Below are positions 8,301-10,455 of a stretch of DNA of 10,455 nucleotides, one piece after another. The translations under genes were made by a program, and so were the position numbers. The notes under the pieces are model-generated. The model saw only the letters and a list, made by a program, of their open reading frames with translations, had not been told where the DNA came from and searched no databases. The first letter of the stretch is position 1; the number at the start of each line of letters is the position of its first letter. This DNA comes from an uncultured Bacteroidales bacterium. Its GTDB lineage: Bacteria; Bacteroidota; Bacteroidia; Bacteroidales; Bacteroidaceae. The DNA lies in assembly GCA_937901185.1 (NCBI GenBank), contig CALCHR010000206.1:1-10455 (forward strand), written 5' to 3'.

Positions 8301-8722
8301 GCAACGTTCCCTACGAATATCTTGGCGTGGGCTACAACCACGAGGAAGGTCTCTTCGAGATGCCCGACCTCTTCCAGAAGATGGGCCACAACAAAGAAGC
8401 CGAGCGCATTTTGCTCTCGCTCATCAAGGAGGCACATCAGAATCTTGAATGGTACAACTCTCTGAATGATGGAGTGGGCTGGGAATACATAATAAGAACC
8501 ATCTTCAAAAAGGTCGGTATCAACGACCTATCCTCCTCTCTAAAAGGCTACGGCCGCAATGCAGAGCGCAACTGGATATTCTACTCTTCTGCTTTGCAGG
8601 GATTGGAAAACTGCGGTTCGGAGCATGCTAAGTTCTACCGCGACTATCTGAACAACCTTATCAACACGCCCGTGGGCAACTTGATTGCTCAGCGCATGAT
8701 GGGCGATATGCCCCAGCAGTAG
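5342..8722 (+). CDS. DUF2723 multi-pass membrane protein, probable GT-C glycosyltransferase with TPR-like C-terminus
   Basis: This 1126-residue protein belongs to DUF2723 (PF11028), the family that includes human TMEM260, a protein O-mannosyltransferase. Bacterial members are therefore best read as polyprenyl-sugar dependent GT-C transferases acting on the periplasmic side; that function is inferred. The first loop carries the family signature FWDCPEFITTANKLEVGHPP (33-52), with D35 and E38 as candidate catalytic acids, and a second conserved motif AVEGEVYAYSSMF lies at 141-153. About ten hydrophobic segments lie between 10 and 365 (for example 11-27, 77-98, 115-133, 148-163, 176-206, 218-236, 262-281, 288-328, 343-364). 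A soluble insert spans 365-565 and a second membrane block 568-676 contains LNQTPLQPRERDYAYAGSFY in the loop (613-632). The rest (680-1126) is soluble, with TNGDNDTFPLWY (711-722) and a TPR-like helix pair at about 954-985 (ALASALYAEGKPEKALDILL). The stop is 3 bases before the deacetylase gene. Acceptor and sugar are unknown. Confidence 0.92.
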   Translation: MKQYRLINNLLGWTVFAIAAITYCLTVEPTASFWDCPEFITTANKLEVGHPPGAPFFMLTGNFFTQFASDASQIAYMINIMSALLSAFCILFLFWSITHLARKLICTDGVVTSWTQTLTIMACGMTGALAYTWSDTFWYSAVEGEVYAYSSMFTALVFWLILKWEDNADNPHSDRWLILIFYLTGLSIGVHLLNLLCLPAIGLVYYFKKNPSATAKGSLMALCVSGLLVAAVLYGVVPGIVKVGGWFELLFVNLMGLPFNSGLVVYILILIAVVLAGIWFTNDTNRKRMVVFFCLSVALLGIPFYGHGATSIVIGLIVLGLLVALLFYKNGEGKYIVRPRFMNTALLCMLMLMIGYSSYAVIVIRSTQNTPMDQNSPEDIFTLGTYLNREQYGSRPLFYGEAFTSQPTDISQEERIQRHEKIDPNEPDKYDIVEVSGNYVYPSQMKMFFPRIYSSSHTNAYREWEGNIKMKDVTFYAEDENGNLQGPYTGQMPSQWNNLHFFMSYQVNFMYWRYFMWNFAGRQNDVQGHGEYEHGNWITGIDFLDNFRLGDQSLLPDTLKENKGHNVFYCLPLLLGLLGLCWQAFARGEQGIRQFWVVFFLFFMTGLAIVLYLNQTPLQPRERDYAYAGSFYAFAIWIGLGVAALVEMLKNFRLKEKHAVVLATVLGICVPLQMVSQTWDDHDRSDRYACRDFGANYLHTLTEEGHPVIFTNGDNDTFPLWYNQEIEGVRTDTRVCNLSYLQTDWYTDQMRRPAYDSPALPITWERYEYVDNMGHDFFYVHPQKAELDKLKAENPSVDPYELSYIIDNFIRNPRIGYFPTDSIVVKVDKEAVLASGMHLPYGPDSIPSHMHISLKGKRAIAKNDMMVYEMLARANWKRPLYMSVTLGESNYAGLREYCVLEGLAYRVTPFKVGGNYIDTETMYKNVMHKFKFGNIGQPGIYLDETTIRMCNTHRGMLVALASALYAEGKPEKALDILLKCEEMIPGSNVPYEYLGVGYNHEEGLFEMPDLFQKMGHNKEAERILLSLIKEAHQNLEWYNSLNDGVGWEYIIRTIFKKVGINDLSSSLKGYGRNAERNWIFYSSALQGLENCGSEHAKFYRDYLNNLINTPVGNLIAQRMMGDMPQQ

Positions 8723-8725
8723 TCT

Positions 8726-9337
8726 ATGTTCATCGAGCAACCCTCCACCTTCCTGCGTTGGCTCTATCCGCACGCCCTTTGGCGGATGAGCCGCAAGGAG
8801 AAGGCCGTCTATCTCACCTTCGACGACGGACCCATCCCGGAAGTTACCCCGTGGGTGCTCGATGTGCTCGACCATTACGGTGTGAAGGCCACCTTTTTCA
8901 TGGTGGGCGACAATATCCGCAAGCACCCTGAGGAGTTTGAGATGGTCAAGGCCCGCGGTCACCGACTGGGCAACCACACGTTCAACCACATCGGAGGATT
9001 CCGCCACGGCATTCGCAGCTATGTGCGCAATGTGGACAAGGCCAACGAGTATCTGCACACCGACCTCTTCCGCCCACCCCACGGATGGATGAAGTGGGAC
9101 CAGTACATCATGGTAAGCCAGCGCTACAAAGTGGTGATGTGGGACCTCGTCACGCGCGACTACTCCACGCGCCTCAACGGCCGCGACGTCTTGCTCAACG
9201 TGCGCCGCTATGCCCGCCCGGGCAGCATCATCACCTTCCACGACTCGCTCAAGAGCCACGACAAACTGCTCTACGCACTGCCGCGTGCCATCGAGTGGCT
9301 GCAATCGCAGGGCTATGCTTTCAAGGTGTTCGACTAA
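8726..9337 (+). CDS. NodB-type polysaccharide deacetylase family protein
   Basis: The 203-residue product is a carbohydrate esterase family 4 (NodB homology) enzyme, a metal-dependent class that removes N- or O-acetyl groups from glycans. All five motifs are present: TFDDGP (31-36, with D33 as base and D34 as metal ligand), GNHTFNH (82-88, metal ligands H84 and H88), RPPHG (116-120), MWDLVTRDY (138-146), and ITFHDS (169-174, H172). It is thus likely active. The N-terminus (MFIEQPSTFLRWLYPHALWR) is not a normal signal peptide, so the enzyme seems cytoplasmic or peripheral, unusual for enzymes of this class that act on wall peptidoglycan. It begins 3 bases after the DUF2723 stop without a Shine-Dalgarno, which suggests translational coupling and a linked task. 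Start at ATG 8726 is favoured by that spacing. Substrate is not known; peptidoglycan, a lipid-linked sugar or a surface glycan are all possible. Confidence 0.93.
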   Translation: MFIEQPSTFLRWLYPHALWRMSRKEKAVYLTFDDGPIPEVTPWVLDVLDHYGVKATFFMVGDNIRKHPEEFEMVKARGHRLGNHTFNHIGGFRHGIRSYVRNVDKANEYLHTDLFRPPHGWMKWDQYIMVSQRYKVVMWDLVTRDYSTRLNGRDVLLNVRRYARPGSIITFHDSLKSHDKLLYALPRAIEWLQSQGYAFKVFD

Positions 9338-9343
9338 GGCGCC

Positions 9344-9364
9344 ACACATTATTATATATATAAG
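9344..9364 (+). promoter_or_regulatory. A/T-rich leader before queG
   Basis: ACACATTATTATATATAT begins 21 bases before the queG ATG, in the 27-base gap after the deacetylase gene. It is the third copy of the leader seen before ftsZ and the yqeY-like gene, and stands out because both flanking genes are very GC-rich. No preQ1 riboswitch pattern or Shine-Dalgarno is visible in the gap. Confidence 0.45.
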
Positions 9365-10312
9365 ATGAAGCAGCAGCTACTACTCTCTTCTGAAAAAATA
9401 AAAGCCGAGGCCCTGAGTCTCGGCTTTTCTGCTTGCGGCCTGGCCCCTGCCGAGCCGGTGGCCGATTGGCGCATGGAGAAAATGAGCCGATGGCTGGCTG
9501 AGGGCAAGCAGGGCGAGATGGACTATCTCCTGCGCCACGCCCCGCTGCGCACAGACCCTTGCCACGTGATGGAGGGTGTGCAGACCGTCATCTCCGTGGC
9601 ACTCAACTACTACCCTGCCGCTTCGCTCTCGCCCGAGGGATATGCCCTGGCGCGCTATGCCTATGGGCGCGACTACCACGACGTGGTGCGCGAGAAACTG
9701 CGCCTGCTGCTCCAGGCGCTCTCGCTAGAAGAGCACGTGGAGGCTCGCATCTGCTGCGACACGGCCCCGCTCGACGAGCGCTATTGGGCCTGGCGCTGCG
9801 GACTGGGATGGCAGGGGCGCAACGCGCTCTTTATCATCCCCGGCCGGGGCACCTACCATTTTCTGGGCGAGATTCTTTGCCGCTACAAGGCCGATGCCTA
9901 CGACCTTCCCCTGACTGCTGCCGATGCCTCGCCCTGCAAGGACTGCCGCCGCTGCATCGATGCCTGCCCCGCCGGCGCTCTGAGCGAGCACGAAGGCCTC
10001 GACGCCCGCCGCTGCCTCTCTTATCTCACCATCGAGCACCACGGCCCGTTACCTCCCGGCGCCGCACGACAGATGGGGCGCTGCATCTACGGGTGCGACC
10101 GCTGTGCTGAGGCCTGCCCCCACAACCATGCTCCACGCCCCACCGGCGAGCCGGCCTTCGCCCCCTCTGAAGAGTTGTGCCGGATGACTACTGCCGACTG
10201 GCAAAGCCTCAGCCCCGACACCTACCGCCGCCTTTTCAAAGGCAGCGCCGTGAAGCGCGCCAAGTACGAAGGCCTCGTGCGCAACATCCGCACCCTCGGC
10301 GAACAAGAGTAG
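9365..10312 (+). CDS. queG: Epoxyqueuosine reductase QueG
   Basis: QueG is the cytoplasmic cobalamin-dependent iron-sulfur enzyme that reduces epoxyqueuosine to queuosine at the wobble base of tRNAs with GUN anticodons, the last step of the pathway. The 315-residue product shows KIKAEALSLGFSACGLAPAEP at the N-terminus (11-31, seen in two pieces), GEMDYLLRH (50-58), the active-site region DTAPLDERYWAWRCGLGWQG (132-151, with D132 matching the family's catalytic aspartate), and two [4Fe-4S] motifs: C191, C194, C197, C201 and C240, C244, C247, C251. RRCLSYLTIEHHG (215-227) lies between them as in the family. It is shorter than the roughly 380 residues of E. coli and B. subtilis QueG, with only 64 residues after the last cluster cysteine, so the C-terminal helical repeat domain is reduced or absent. 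It appears to be a separate transcription unit, given its own A/T-rich leader. A terminator-like hairpin lies within codons 12-22. Confidence 0.96.
   Translation: MKQQLLLSSEKIKAEALSLGFSACGLAPAEPVADWRMEKMSRWLAEGKQGEMDYLLRHAPLRTDPCHVMEGVQTVISVALNYYPAASLSPEGYALARYAYGRDYHDVVREKLRLLLQALSLEEHVEARICCDTAPLDERYWAWRCGLGWQGRNALFIIPGRGTYHFLGEILCRYKADAYDLPLTAADASPCKDCRRCIDACPAGALSEHEGLDARRCLSYLTIEHHGPLPPGAARQMGRCIYGCDRCAEACPHNHAPRPTGEPAFAPSEELCRMTTADWQSLSPDTYRRLFKGSAVKRAKYEGLVRNIRTLGEQE
9400..9428. terminator. Terminator-like inverted repeat inside the 5' end of queG
   Basis: AAAAGCCGAG at 9400-9409 and CTCGGCTTTT at 9419-9428 are perfect inverted repeats of 10 bases around a 9-base spacer. With a G-U and a C-G pair inside, the stem can reach 12 pairs with a 5-base loop. 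On the + strand the stem ends in TTTTCT. On the - strand it is followed by TTTTATTTTTT, a better terminator tail. Because it lies within conserved queG codons it may be an attenuator, an antisense terminator, or chance. Confidence 0.4.
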
Positions 10313-10455
10313 CGCCACGCCGGCCCATCCTTCCCTTTCCTCTCTATCCAAAGGCTCAACCCCAAGGCCATGAATGGTTCAAAAAGCACCTTTATAATCC
10401 TTTGAAAATCAAGGGTCATTTTCGGGCATTTCTTAGGTAAAAGCTAGGTGAATTT
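10313..10455. other. Intergenic sequence downstream of queG, no gene recognised
   Basis: These 143 bases to the window end hold no reading frame I can support. The first part is C-rich, with no strong hairpin. The second part turns A/T-rich and contains a small bulged hairpin, CCTTTGA-AA-ATCAAGG type, at 10399-10414 (stem CCTTGA/TCAAGG with one bulged T and a 3-base loop), too weak and without a T run to call a terminator. TTAGGTAAAA and CTAGGTGAAT at 10433-10453 form an imperfect direct repeat. The segment might hold the promoter of the next gene, but no TAnnTTTG box at proper spacing was found. Confidence 0.3.

Noticed and set aside
7325..8437. Long reading frame of 370 codons on the - strand within the DUF2723 gene
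   Set aside because: It lies wholly antisense to a clearly conserved gene, its translation is rich in V, G, H and A without any recognisable motif, and such frames arise from C-ending codons on the opposite strand. The same holds for 6317-7111 (-) and 8540-9349 (-).
9338..9364. preQ1 riboswitch before queG
   Set aside because: The gap is only 27 bases and A/T-alternating; it has no C-rich preQ1-binding loop pattern, and queG as the last pathway gene does not need one.
9559..10110. 183-codon + strand frame overlapping queG in another phase
   Set aside because: The product is R-, P- and L-rich, typical of an off-frame reading of GC-rich sequence, and queG is secure in this region.
10391..10404. 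Bacteroides-type promoter box around TTTATAATCCTTTG
   Set aside because: The consensus TAnnTTTG needs two bases between TA and TTTG; here there are four, and no TTG is seen at the -33 distance.
1..10455. CRISPR arrays, tRNA or rRNA genes, insertion sequences, phage or defence genes
   Set aside because: No spaced direct repeats, cloverleaf patterns, transposase motifs or terminal inverted repeats were seen; the window is filled with collinear housekeeping genes.

Overview
The window is a chromosomal core locus from a member of the Bacteroidetes, most likely order Bacteroidales. Three things point there: the gene order murC-ftsQ-ftsA-ftsZ-yqeY-like followed by a DUF2723 membrane protein; the sequence style of FtsZ, with an 'EDLDNEEIISLVE' type C-terminus in place of the usual FtsZ tail; and the absence of Shine-Dalgarno sequences, with A/T-rich leaders before several start codons. 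I cannot name a genus. All genes lie on the + strand and are tightly packed. No mobile element, CRISPR array, rRNA or tRNA was seen.

Layout. Positions 1-1993 hold the end of the peptidoglycan-precursor part of the division and cell wall (dcw) cluster: a 5'-truncated murC and ftsQ, which appears to start with TTG. Positions 1996-4800 hold ftsA and ftsZ. FtsA carries a long charged helix before its membrane-binding helix, and FtsZ carries a charged linker and a lineage-type C-terminus. A small YqeY/GatB-like gene follows (4834-5286). Positions 5342-9337 hold a large DUF2723 membrane protein, probably a GT-C type glycosyltransferase with a C-terminal soluble and TPR-like part, followed after 3 bases by a NodB-type polysaccharide deacetylase. 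Positions 9365-10312 hold queG, the last step of queuosine synthesis. The final 143 bases contain no recognisable gene.

How the genes fit together. MurC makes UDP-MurNAc-L-Ala, FtsZ forms the division ring, FtsA ties it to the membrane and FtsQ belongs to the periplasmic FtsQLB part of the divisome. The DUF2723-deacetylase pair looks translationally coupled and suggests a glycan or glycoprotein job. YqeY and QueG are housekeeping genes connected with tRNA or translation. Likely transcription units are murC-ftsQ-ftsA, possibly running into ftsZ; then yqeY-like, DUF2723-deacetylase, and queG. These units are inferred from spacing only.

Most of the window is ordinary core genome and no convincing new multi-gene system was found. 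The best leads are non-coding: an ACACATT plus alternating A/T leader repeated at almost the same distance before ftsZ, yqeY-like and queG, and a terminator-like perfect hairpin inside the first codons of queG. On the protein side, the FtsA ER/K-rich helix and an arginine in the FtsZ T7 loop deserve a look.
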